Origin: Microdochium bolleyi
Lineage: Eukaryota > Ascomycota > Sordariomycetes > Xylariales > Microdochiaceae
Assembly (NCBI GenBank): GCA_001566295.1
Contig: KQ964250.1
Span: forward strand, 62,001 to 126,000
DNA: 64,000 bases
Direction of reading: 5' to 3'
Made by a program: the position numbers and the translations under genes
In this document: one piece after another, positions 11,327 through 21,361 of the stretch
Position numbering within the stretch: the stretch's first letter is position 1
Layout: the number at the start of each line of letters is the position of its first letter
Notes under the pieces: generated by a model
Told to the model about the DNA's origin: nothing
The model's input: only the letters and a program-made list of their open reading frames with translations
Database searches by the model: none

Positions 11327-11812
11327 TTATACCGTCGGTGAACCCCGTGTCGCTGCCCTGAGCCTCTCTCGCAACTCCAAAATTTCGTGTTTCTGTGCTT
11401 CGTTTTCCTCCGCGAGATTTTGTAGCTCCTCAGTTGTGGTGATTGCGAATTCTTCGAATTCCCGCAGGGCCGCCTGGGAGCCGCGGGCCGCGATCTCGAA
11501 GTCGCGCTTCAATTTTGCCAACATGAGGTCTAGCGTTTCCGTTGTCGAGGCATCTGTGGGGAGACTGTAGGTGGCGCCTTGCGCCGAAGGCTCTTCTCTG
11601 CCTTGGGTACAGGTCGGGCAGACGTTGCTGGACGGTTGTCGGTCCTGTACCATCCTTTCTTTGATGGCATTGATTATCCACATCCAATCTGGAAGGTCCA
11701 AATTCTCCAGAGGGACGGCCCGGCTCTTGAGGCGTTGTTTGATGATGTTCTGGACAATGTTCTCAGCGTTGTCGGTCTCACGCGGCGCAGCATTGACTTG
11801 TGAGTCGTGCAT
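11327..11812 (-). CDS. Small coiled-coil hypothetical protein
   Basis: An uninterrupted 161-codon frame. The N-terminal 100 residues are mixed, with a CPTC pair near residue 68. The C-terminal 60 residues form a clear acidic/basic coiled coil (EELQNLAEENEAQKHEILEL). Start context GAGATGC is ordinary. I do not recognise a family. It resembles the neighbouring broken coiled-coil gene only in size, strand and architecture; I could not align them convincingly. The flanking region holds broken genes, so this ORF may itself be a surviving fragment of a larger one. Confidence 0.45.
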   Translation of the reverse strand: MHDSQVNAAPRETDNAENIVQNIIKQRLKSRAVPLENLDLPDWMWIINAIKERMVQDRQPSSNVCPTCTQGREEPSAQGATYSLPTDASTTETLDLMLAKLKRDFEIAARGSQAALREFEEFAITTTEELQNLAEENEAQKHEILELRERLRAATRGSPTV

Positions 11813-12478
11813 CTCTGCTCAGGAATGTGTTTTGACGATGGAAGCGTTCTGGCGTGGTTCAGTAGCACACCGTGGATGAGTTATTAGATGGTGAAAGTAA
11901 TTATCACAAGAATAGAGCAGTCGGCTAGTGTGAGTCTGTAGCAATGCGATGCGAGAGTGCCAGATCCTCGATGCCAGTCCAAGGGACTGCTTTCAGGTCG
12001 TGTTGTGTGTCCAAGGACATGATTGCCGTGAATGCGACTTCGCTCCTGCCTCAAACAGCACAACCTTGGAACCGTACTTTCTCCTCCACCTCCCGCTCTT
12101 TCCCACCGCCCGTCCTTCGCTCGTCCGGAGTTTACATCTGCACATCTTCTCTCTGCGCCCTGTGGACAACCCGAACTCCGCCGACAAGCTTTTCTTCATC
12201 ATTACACAGCTACTGTGCACCCGGTGTCACAGTACCGTGATCTACCATCTTGCACCGCCTTAAGGGTTCCCAGATGGAGCATAATACGCTTGTCTGGCTG
12301 TCAGCGATCTTGTGTTGATGCCCGGATCAACCCATTTCCATGGTCGAACTTCTCCTGTATCTGTTAAGTCGACCACTTACAGAGCACCCCACGGCTCCGC
12401 CGTCGCGTCAATTTCGCCAATCAACACGAGATCCTAGTCTCGCGCGTGGTCGCTGACGCCCAAGGCTGCCTCAACATC
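11813..12478. other. Spacer upstream of the broken GIY-YIG-like gene
   Basis: No supported gene. The 12030-12240 part is pyrimidine-rich (CTCCTCC, CCCGC, TTCGCTCG), like a promoter or leader for the plus-strand relic that follows. Confidence 0.4.
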
Positions 12479-13275
12479 ATGGCTTTGGACGGCTTGTCAA
12501 ACAACAAGCACAGCGGCAAAGAGACAACATATCAGCATCTCCTTAACGGACCTGCCCGTCTTATCCCTGTCCAGAAATATAACAATTATTTTAGCCACAA
12601 CGGTTTCTTCCACGACATGCCAGGCAAATCAGCTCGCAAACAGAGAATCTACGCGATTGTCATGGTCAAAGATTACGACGTTCTGGAAGGGTACTTCGGG
12701 AGTGACACCGAGTGATCCACCGGAACTGGTATTGTTGCCCGTTGGCACCAATATGGCATTGGACGCAATCTCCCCGTTGGCGTGCAGGATGCAATTGCCC
12801 GCGGTTTACAGACTCCCACCGGGGCATGTTCGCATGGATCGACATCCCACCGCCACAGGATATTGCACGATTCCGACTCCTCTCCGTGCTCCTGGAGGGG
12901 ACTCTCACTGCATGGTTCTGGGCGGTTTCCGGTACCTGCCGACCTGCAGATCGGAAAGTCATGGCGAAGCTGTGCCCATGGCCACTTTCGGAGTTCACGT
13001 ATAACGGCCTCTGCAGCCATTCCCCACTCAATGAGGGCGTTCGTAGGAACTTTGGCCTTACAGCAGTGGAAGTCGATAACCTCCGACATGGGGCAACCCT
13101 CCGAAGACGCAGACTCGACATTGTTTCTTCTACTCGGTATTGGGACAATGACCGACAGTCCTTCAACGCACGCCAACTAGCATCAATACAGCCCCAACGC
13201 AAAAAGCAGCCGGGCTATGGACACAGTCGCTCGCGGCTTTCGCGAGATATCCAAGGATATGGTCGCACGGAATAA
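12479..13275 (+). pseudogene. Broken member of a fungal GIY-YIG-like protein family
   Basis: Three segments read as one protein. From ATG 12479 to a TGA at 12713-12715 the frame includes YAIVMVKDY and GYFGSD, which fit a GIY-YIG-type core. The same frame continues after the TGA (ARWHQYGIGRNLPVGVQDAI). Near 12810-12830 the protein switches to another frame carrying FAWIDIPPP, RFRLLSVLLEGTLTAWFWAV and LCSHSPLNEGV, ending at TAA 13273-13275. Those blocks match my memory of a lineage-expanded family in Fusarium, Colletotrichum and relatives: GIY-YIG-like N-terminus, RFRLL..LE..FxxxFWA, LCSHS, basic tail. The TGA is one C-to-T change from CGA (Arg). A stop plus a frameshift make a functional product unlikely. 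The family assignment is from memory and needs a profile search; no enzymatic role is claimed. Confidence 0.5.
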
Positions 13276-13507
13276 TCTGCCTCAGAGGTTCAGAGGCTCA
13301 GAGAAGTCTGTATGTTGCACTAATACCCTCCTCTATAGACAGAGAATAGCTCTATACACAAACAAACCAATCAACCGGGGTTTACATGAGTTAATGCGAT
13401 ACATACAGCGCTGGGACTTGGTTCGTTCACAATAATTCCGTCAAGAATTGTGTGAGACGTTACGCTAATATATTCTACTATAAGCCTTCAAATTTCCAAC
13501 AACAATT

Positions 13508-13631
13508 GGGAAGATGGCCGAGCGGTTATGGCGCTGCGTTCAGGCGGTTTGACTGTTTCAGTCGATTCATTAAACCTGTTCACTATTTCGCAGTGGAGCA
13601 ATCCTCGTGGGTTCGAATCCCACTCTTCTCA
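13508..13631 (+). tRNA. tRNA-Leu (anticodon CAG) with a 43-nt intron
   Basis: All arms can be drawn. Acceptor 13508-13514 pairs with 13624-13630 (one G-U), discriminator A at 13631. D-stem GCC 13517-13519 pairs with GGC 13530-13532. Anticodon stem CTGCG 13534-13538 pairs with CGCAG 13589-13593. The T-arm is GTGGG-TTCGAAT-CCCAC (13607-13623). The loop reads TT-CAG-G, giving anticodon CAG at 13541-13543. The intron 13545-13587 sits one base 3' of the anticodon, the normal tRNA intron position, and contains a CTG able to pair with the anticodon. The extended variable arm fits a class II Leu tRNA. A T-run just downstream (from 13634) is a likely Pol III terminator. A- and B-box sequences are intact. 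Confidence 0.94.
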
Positions 13632-13899
13632 GCTTTTATTTTTGTCCATTGTGGACTGTGATGCCCCACTTGGAGTTCCTCTTCACAAGTGCATGTCGCC
13701 ACCATCAGCGCTGTCTTTGGGTCTGTATGCGTGTTGTTGAACCCTTTTTTATCTTCACGTTCTATTATCCTTTACTGATTGTAGTTTGCACGAGTTGTAG
13801 GGAAGACTGTAAGGTGGTTTAGATTTAGGCAATCTGCTCGCCGAACACTGCCGCGAGAAGAGCATCGACAATACCAACTACTTCGTCGACACTGCTGCC

Positions 13900-15450
13900 A
13901 TGCCGAACAGACAGCTATCTGCTGCAGGATCTGGCCTGGTCGAAAACCCTTTCATCAAAAAGCGTAATTTAGACTGGACAATCAATCTTCCCGCGCAGGA
14001 CGAGAGCGAGGACGCCGTCCAGCAGGAAGATCAGACGCCCTCGTCATCACTAGCACCGCCGACTGCAGCCGTCGAGGCCGGCTACGCCCACGTCGAGGAC
14101 CATCTGGCCTACTTCACCCAGATACTGCAAAAGGGGACTCAGTCACCCTATCCGAGTAACTCTCCCCATCTCACAGTCGACGAGTACCGTGAGTTGTATA
14201 ACGCGAACTCTGGAAACCGGAACGGGTCCCACTTCATCATACACCAGCACGACCACCCCATCGCGGGCACGCACTATGACCTGCGTCTCCAGATCAACGA
14301 GACGAGCAGCGCGTCCTGGGCGATCATGTACGGGCTGCCGGGAGATCCGAATAGTGTGAGGCTGAACAGGAATGCCACAGAGACGAGGGTACACTGTTTA
14401 TGGGTATGTATTTGTTCTAGGAGCCAGGGGCATTGTCCGACTCTTTTGATTTTTGGATAGCGTGACTGATCCAGGATATAGAACCACCTCATCGAGACAG
14501 CATCATCGCACACAGGCTTCCTGCTAATCTGGGACACGGGCACATACTCCATCCTCCCGAGGCGGAGCAAGTACGCTCCAGCCATCGACCCGGACTCGGA
14601 GCGCTCTTCCTCCTCCTCATCATCATCTGCTTCGTCTTCCGACAGCGAAGGTGGGCACACCACCCATGACAAACAAGGCAGGCCTCGTCGTCGCCACGCC
14701 CCCATGACGGAGCAGCAGAAGCTGCACCGCGCCTTTGCGAACCGCAAGGTCCGCCTGCAGCTCCACGGCACGCGGCTGCCGCGGAATTATGTGCTCAACC
14801 TGCGCCTTACCCGAGGCGAGGATGTGGCTGGAAGACAGCGCAGCAAGAGGAGTGCGGCAGGGGGGCCGCCGCGGAAGAAGCGCCGCAGGGGGCAGGCGAA
14901 GACGGGCAAGTTGAAAGAGCCAGTGATGACGAGCTCGGATGAAGATGGCAGCAGGGAGAACGATGATTGTATCAGAGTAAAAGATGAGGACGAGGACAAC
15001 GACGCTAACGAGGATGTGAAAGCCCCTGTGGTCCAAGCAGGCCAGCAGCAGGAGGGGATCTCCGCGCTGGAGAAAGAGCTGCGGGAGCTCGAGGACGAGG
15101 AGGTCCGGCGCACGAACGCGTACATGGGCGCGGAGAACACCATCGGTAGTGTGCATCAACGGCGGTGGTACTTGTCCCTGGACCGGGTGGCCTGTGGCTT
15201 CACGAGAAGGTACCGCAGGCGGCACGAGGGTCTTGGGAAGAATGGGAGGAAGGTGGAGTGGGTGGATCAAGAGCGGGCAGATGGTACGAAGCAAGGAGGG
15301 GGGGACGGCAGGCTCAAGTTCCCGTTCTATGTACGTGGTGTCGAGGTTGAGCGGAGTGTTATAACCGGAAGGCTGGGAGCGGATATCCTCCGTGACGAGG
15401 GCGTCGTGGATTATGTGAACCGTCAGGGCTGGCACCCGGTTCTAAATTAA
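13900..15450 (+). CDS. Stand-alone DNA ligase D-type 3'-phosphoesterase domain protein
   Basis: Exons 13900-14403 and 14482-15450 (78-nt intron, GTATGT...TATAG, phase 0) give 490 aa. The first exon has the LigD 3'-phosphoesterase signature: HFIIHQHDH around H111, then GTHYDLRL with H125 and D127, then a W-A-x-x-GLP segment. In bacterial LigD these His/Asp residues hold the metal and trim 3'-phosphate or ribonucleotide ends. Exon 2 continues with WDTGTYSI, an acidic Ser-rich insert, and RLHGTRLP/YVLNLRL-like strands. A basic KKRRR-rich probable nuclear signal, an acidic linker and a conserved C-terminal block (NTIGSVHQRRWYLSLDR ... GRLGADILRDEGV) follow. No ligase or polymerase domain is attached, unlike bacterial LigD. 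It probably cleans damaged 3' ends in the nucleus. The next gene encodes a DNA-protein-crosslink protease. Confidence 0.87.
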
Positions 15451-16641
15451 CCGAAAGGAACACCAGCAATGCTCCTTGCTCTACATGGGATTTGCTTTGG
15501 TTTTGGATAATCAACTTGCTTCTGGGGAGGTTGCACTCGTCAATGATCTTCAACGACTCTCCTCGAGGAGCACGCGCCCTCCGAAGGAAAGATGGGTTCA
15601 GCTGTTTTTGTCATGGTGTATGCACATCGCTCTTGAGTTTGTAAGAGGGAATCATTCTGTTTTCTCTAACTGGGTCAGTCGCTCTGAAGCCAATCAGACC
15701 TCGTGCGTTAGCCAAGATAACTCTGAATTGCCGAGTTGGAGGTCCTGTGCTCTGCGCTGGCTGTTATGTCTTGATCACAGTATATTACTTGATCTCTACG
15801 GAGGCACATTGTGGCCTCGGTACGTTGCGCCATCTTTTTCCTTTCGGTATGTCTCTTGGAGCACCGGTATCGAGACACAAGACCCCAAATATCTGTGAGC
15901 ATGTAGTAGCATCTGGCGCAAGATGAACGGTATCAGGTGACACGCACCTGGCCAGCCTATCTGTCCCCAAAACGAGAGCACAGCTTGCTTGCACCACATC
16001 CAGTCAGCATATTCTCCGTGCTTGCCTGTGTTTGAACGAAGAAACCTCTCCAAAGGCCTGGAGATAGTCAGTGCAACTACATCAGTCACATTGTGCACAA
16101 CGAGTGCCACCGACTGCAGTCATGCGTAAAGGGTACACTTTGGATCGCACGCAGCCAACGCTGCGCTGTGTCCCGTGTAAGTGCCCAGGGTTGTGGCTGC
16201 CTCGCATTTGTCACGTTAGGCAGCCTCCTTCTGGCGTGTCCCACCACTTACTACCACCACCAACACCACCACCATCTGCACTTGGAGAGCCGCCAAACAT
16301 TGAACCTCAACTCACTCCATCATCCACAGGCCTGCCAACCATCTCTCTGGACGAAAGAGACCATTCTCTGCGCCTCCAACCGCATGCAAGCCAAGACTCG
16401 CGTCAAAACGACAGCACCGCATCACAGCACGGACATCTCGCTCCGGCAGGCCAAGGCCTAGACCACGCACTCCAAATCTCCACTTCCTCATGTCAAACCA
16501 CGTTGCTACCCAAGGGTACGCTACAGCGCACGATCAAAGCAGCACGCGGTCTCGACTCGCCATCCAAGACTCTTAATTTAGAACCCGGCCAAATCAATTT
16601 TTCCGGTCGCCCCCGATCTTCACTGTCCCGTCATCCCTCAA
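15451..16641. other. Intergenic: phosphoesterase 3' flank and Wss1 gene promoter/leader
   Basis: No supported gene. It includes a CACCAC-rich tract at about 16252-16275 and a CA/CT-rich leader just before the protease start. Confidence 0.5.
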
Positions 16642-18178
16642 ATGTCAGCAGGAGAGGTCGACCCGCTCATATTCTCCTTCTCGCACCTCGCAGACTACCC
16701 CCGCGCTGGCGATGCGCTCCACACGCTCCGCAGGGTCGCGTCCCTGGTCAAGCCCCTGATGCGGGCTCGCGGATGGGTCGTCAGGCAGCTCACCGAGTTC
16801 TACCCGGGCCAGGAGAACCTCTTAGGTAAGTATGTTGTACGCATGGGACGGTGGGAGGTGGTAGTGGAGGGCCAAATTTGATACTCATGTCAGGTCGAGC
16901 AACGACATCGACGGGCATCATGTTGCCTGTGTGGTCACCTGGCATAGTGAGAGAAAGCAACACTAACATAGCACCGCAGGCCTCAACGTCAACCGCGGCC
17001 AGAAAATATGTCTCCGTCTGCGCTACCCCAGCGACCGGACGCTGTTCCTTCCGCTCGAGGAGGTCGTCGACACGATGCTACACGAGCTTGCCCACAACGT
17101 GCACGGCCCGCACGACGGCAAGTTCCACGCGCTGTGGAACCAACTGCGCGACGAGCATGAAGCCCTCGCCATGAAGGGGTACACTGGCGAAGGGTTCCTG
17201 TCTCAGGGCCAGCGACTCGGCGGCAGAAGGATCCCCATGGATGAGGCCCGGCGCCTGGCGAGAGCCTCGGCAGAGAAGCGCCGTGGTGACAGCGGCGGAA
17301 GGGGAGGCTCAGGACCCGGCAAGAGACTCGGGGGCTCCGCCGCGAGGCCAGAGCGTGATATCCGGGCGACTATAGCTGATGCCGTAGCCAGGCGAAATAG
17401 AATCTCGCAAGGCTGTGCCAACGACAAGCAGTCGGCCGATGAGATCCAGGAGATTGCAGACACGGCGACAAGGAACGGGTTCCGCACACAGGCCGAGGAG
17501 GATGCGGCCAACGAGGCTGCGATAGCCCAGGCGCTGTGGGAGCTCGTCCAGGAAGATGAGAAGGCGAGGCTCGGGGATGCATACGTTCCGCCAACGGTGG
17601 ACGTACCACGAGAAGGCGGTGCCCTCCGAAGGGGTACACTGGGCAGACAGAAACCCGCCCAACCAAAACCTTCGTTGTCAACATCACAGAGAGGGTCAGA
17701 CTCAGCACCGACAACATCTAGAAGGACGGCCTCATCGAGAGCGGCCAACGCCGGCGCCTCCACTACATGGTCCTGTGCAATCTGCACCCTGTCCAACCCG
17801 GCAATATACCTGTGCTGTGATGCATGTGGCGCCGAACGTCAAATTGCTGTTGGCAGCAATGGTCATGAGAAGCCGACTTCAACAACGAACAACAATAATG
17901 CGAAGCGCAAATGGCCGGAGACAATAGACCTGACTCAGACTGACGGTGACCCACGTGGCGGCAGCAGCACCGGCAGGGTGTCAGGATCGTCATCGTCGTC
18001 GTCGGCGTCGGCACGTGGAAGCCGCGATCAGAGACTACAAGGGTCTACAGCGCCACAACCGAAGCTGCCGCCACCATCGCGGCAGAAGACATGGACATGT
18101 AGTGACTGCGGGCGCGTGCGAGAGCGGCAGTGGTGGAGCTGTGACTTGTGCGGCAAGATCAAGGACAGCTCGGCGTAG
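16642..18178 (+). CDS. WSS1: WLM-domain metalloprotease, Wss1-like, with RanBP2 zinc fingers
   Basis: Exons 16642-16825 and 16980-18178 (154-nt intron) give 460 aa. The join yields LLG-LNVNRGQKICLRLR, matching Wss1 proteins across the splice. The active site is HELAH (H96, E97, H100) with HGPHD supplying H106, the WLM/SprT-like zinc motif. After a basic helical middle come a SUMO-interaction-like motif (TIDLTQT, about residue 376) and two RanBP2-type C-x2-C...C-x2-C fingers at about 325-348 and 432-455. Yeast Wss1 proteolyses proteins covalently trapped on DNA, acting on SUMO-modified targets with Cdc48. RanBP2-type fingers are more typical of Wss1 homologues in plants and filamentous fungi than of budding yeast. 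It lies 1.2 kb downstream of the 3'-phosphoesterase gene on the same strand, which suggests related work on blocked DNA ends. Confidence 0.92.
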
Positions 18179-21100
18179 CTGTTGCATAGAATATTGATAG
18201 CTAGACACAGTCGAGCACAGTCAAGAGAAGTCGGAGTCCCAGCGCCTCCGGCCAGCATCGTGTGATTACGACCGTGTGCGTGTGAGACTCCTGTGGCGGC
18301 CGATGGGCGATCCTTTCCCGTTACCTAGCACGCCGCGGTTAAAGACCCCCTGAATTCTGTCCCCTATTGCATGCATAACAGCACCCTTGCCGTTCGGCGG
18401 TTTTTCGTCTCGTTGGCGAAGCCTAATAGACGGCAGGCGAGGCAAGGGTGCAAGGAGGATCGGAGTCATGACGTCACAAGCTACCCCACCCAGCCTTCTG
18501 TCGCCGCTCAATTGCTCAGACTGGCTCAAAGTTGCCGTTGGTAGTTGCTCGGGTGCCTTGCATGTCTCTATGGTGTTCCCGAACGCACCAACCCATTGAC
18601 GGCCAGCTGCCGATAAGCTCCGAAGAGCATCGTACGTTGACTCGTCTCATCATATGTGTTTGACGACGACTCGTGACCGGGGGCGAGCTGGAAGCCTATT
18701 CTGCAATGGACAGGACGGGACTGTCCGGAGCGGCCGTTTCGTCCTACATCGAGCCTTTGACGTCAGGCGCGCGGCTTTGGAGCGAGGAACAGGCCACTCC
18801 CGCGTGGTTCTTGAGCACGGCCCACAGGCATGATGGCATTCTGCAGCCATGCGCCATGTCGCATCTGCAGTAATCAATAGCTGGCTGCTGGTGCAGGTGC
18901 TCTGCCGAAGCCAGAGAGAGCCTTGCATCCCACGGCATCGAGGCCGGACACGCCCGCCAGGCTTTGTGGCTGCATGCTAAAAGACGGATTCCTGCCAAGA
19001 GTCGAAAAGACGGCCCCCGTCCGGTGAACGCCCACGACGTCATGGCGGGCTTGCCGACCGATTCTCCGACCAGCGCCAGGCCACCAAGAAGGTTGCGCCA
19101 GCTGTCTGACCCATCTGTGAAATCCACCGTGGCTGGCTGGCCGTCGAGCCGGCCATGGCTGATAGGTACGAGCGAGGGATGGCGTGTTTAGCGCCGCCGC
19201 CCAGGCACGTGGAATTGCCCATAGCCTCATGGATTTGGGCTAGCCATCGAGATTTGACAGGCTGAGGCACGGGCCAGTCATGGCAAGGAGGAGACGAATG
19301 ACGGGCGCCTGAAGCAGATGGCGAGTGATGTACGGCGAGGGTTGTGCAGACTTTCGAGAATGACAACAGTGAATCTTAGACATGGGCGCGAACAGGCGAG
19401 GCAGCGACGAAGCAGTCGTTGCCCTTGGAGCCCGAAGATGCCAACACTCGGAGCACTTCATTCAAGCTGACCTGCACCGACTCAGTTTCTGACCTGGGCG
19501 ACTGACTGTAGGCGCAGCAAATGAATGGCGGCGTGGAAGGCGCTTGCCCTACATCATAGGCCGAGGAACGCGTGCATGCGCTTGCGAACTAGTCGTTCGT
19601 ACAGCGTGCGATGCTGGCTCAAGGCATGGTAACCCTATGTCTGGTTCCCCATTGACGTACGTTATCCCACGGCCACTGGCCGCGGATGCACAATACGGAT
19701 GGGTCTGGTGGTGTTCACCCAAAGTGATTGTGGTGGCTTTTCCGCCCCCGTCCACCCCTTGTGTATCTCTTCCGGCCTCGGACTCCCCTCCGGGCCCCTC
19801 CGGGCCCGTCGGCCAGTGTGTTACAACCCCTCTGAAGTCTTGCTGATCCTTCTCCCGGCCTCTTCAGTGATGGGAGAGCGGTGATGTCGGACGGCGTGGC
19901 CTGGGCGCTCCCGTCGTTGCCCTAGGATGGCGGGAAGCCATGATGCAGCAGGTCGTGGTTGATGGTATTGTGCACAAAGATTTCGTCGCAATCCGCAGAA
20001 CCCTGTGCAGTCCCGTCGTGTGGTTGTGCCGCTGCAAGACACACAGCCGAGGACAACCAGCAAGGACCCCTGGATGACCCCGATCTGCAGTTGTTTCGAT
20101 GGAGACCCGGGAGAGTCAGACTCCGCTTCTCGTCATCGTGACCTGTTGTGTGGCTGGGTTTGGGCAATGCTGGCAGTGCTGGCAGGGCTCAAGTTGTGAC
20201 GTTTGATTCCAGAGAATTGGGACATGCTTCAGGAACGGGCACTGGCGGCCAGATCCCTTTCGAGGCTGCCCCGGTGCCAAGGTCGTCTGTGCTGGCAAGG
20301 CCCTGGCTGAGTGCCTGCCGCGAACACTGCCAGCTCCAAAAGAGGTCCTGGATCCCGATCGCAGGCCTGGGTGGCGCATGGGCCAGCCCCACCGGGGTTA
20401 TGGGGTGTGATCGCAGAATACCATCTCGTGGGATCGGCAAATCCAGTCAGTGATCGCCAGCAGCAGCACGGGTCGTGCTGGAGCAACGCTTGACGATGAA
20501 GCCACATACCCCAGAGAAAGCCCGGCATATTGGAGCAGTCAGTCGTCCATGAACCCGCCCCGTCCCGCCGTCCATGAGCCTGCTGCAGCTGCATCGTGGA
20601 TGCCGACGGCCGATGCCACTGCTGGGAGCGCGATCGGGAATTGTGCCTTGTGGAGAACACGGGCATGCCTCACGCATTCCACTTTGCACTGCCCAATCCA
20701 ACCCACAAGCCAGAGCGCTGCGTGGCGGCAGCCGCCAGCATACTCGCCGCCGCGCACCGCGACCTCGGGCGGGCCAGACCCTGCAGCTGCCTACCTTAGA
20801 TCATCGATCGGACAGCCTCCAGCCCTGCGGCGCAGTGGAGCGTGCCCCGAGTCGGGAGCATGCCCAGGTGAGTGCGCTGCACCAGGCCTGAATCAGCATA
20901 CTGAGGACGACCCTTCGTAAAGTGCGCACCGCACTTCCGCACGCGCGCCGGCGCAGACGTTCGAGACCGCCCCCTCGCTGCAGCGGCGGTTTCCACACAG
21001 CCCGATGGAGATACAGATCATCGAACTAGCAAAACCTTGTCCCACCTGTCGTTAGGCCCAGAGGCCCAGGAGCTGTGCTGTCCGCTCGCCTGCGGCGTCC

Positions 21101-21361
21101 TGCTCCTCCACTGTGCCGAGACCTTGGTCGATTGCCATCTGTTGGTCCGTCCGCCGCTCCCAACCTAGTCCTCAAGTCATCGCTCTGTACCGATCCGAGC
21201 CACCCCACGGCGCCCACGATCACCTCACCTCACTTCCGCTCACCTCACCTCCCCGCCCGCCTGGTTGTCAATGGCGTCCTCACCCGCCAGCACGTAGATG
21301 GTTCGCGGCACTCGACCGTTCTCGTCCCCCAAAGACTGGTCGTTTGGGGTTCTGAGGCACA
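18179..21361. other. 3.2-kb gene-free stretch upstream of the histidine kinase
   Basis: Short frames on both strands show no domain, no conserved-looking composition and no splice-compatible extensions. It is GC-rich, with locally repeated TGGCAG/CTGGCA words near 20165-20340. It may hold a long promoter and spliced leader for the histidine kinase. An upstream ATG at 21298 opens an 84-codon frame overlapping the kinase start. Confidence 0.5.

Noticed and set aside
12666..13202. Minus-strand frames of 167-178 codons over the GIY-YIG-like relic
   Set aside because: The plus-strand segments carry recognisable family blocks; the minus-strand products do not.
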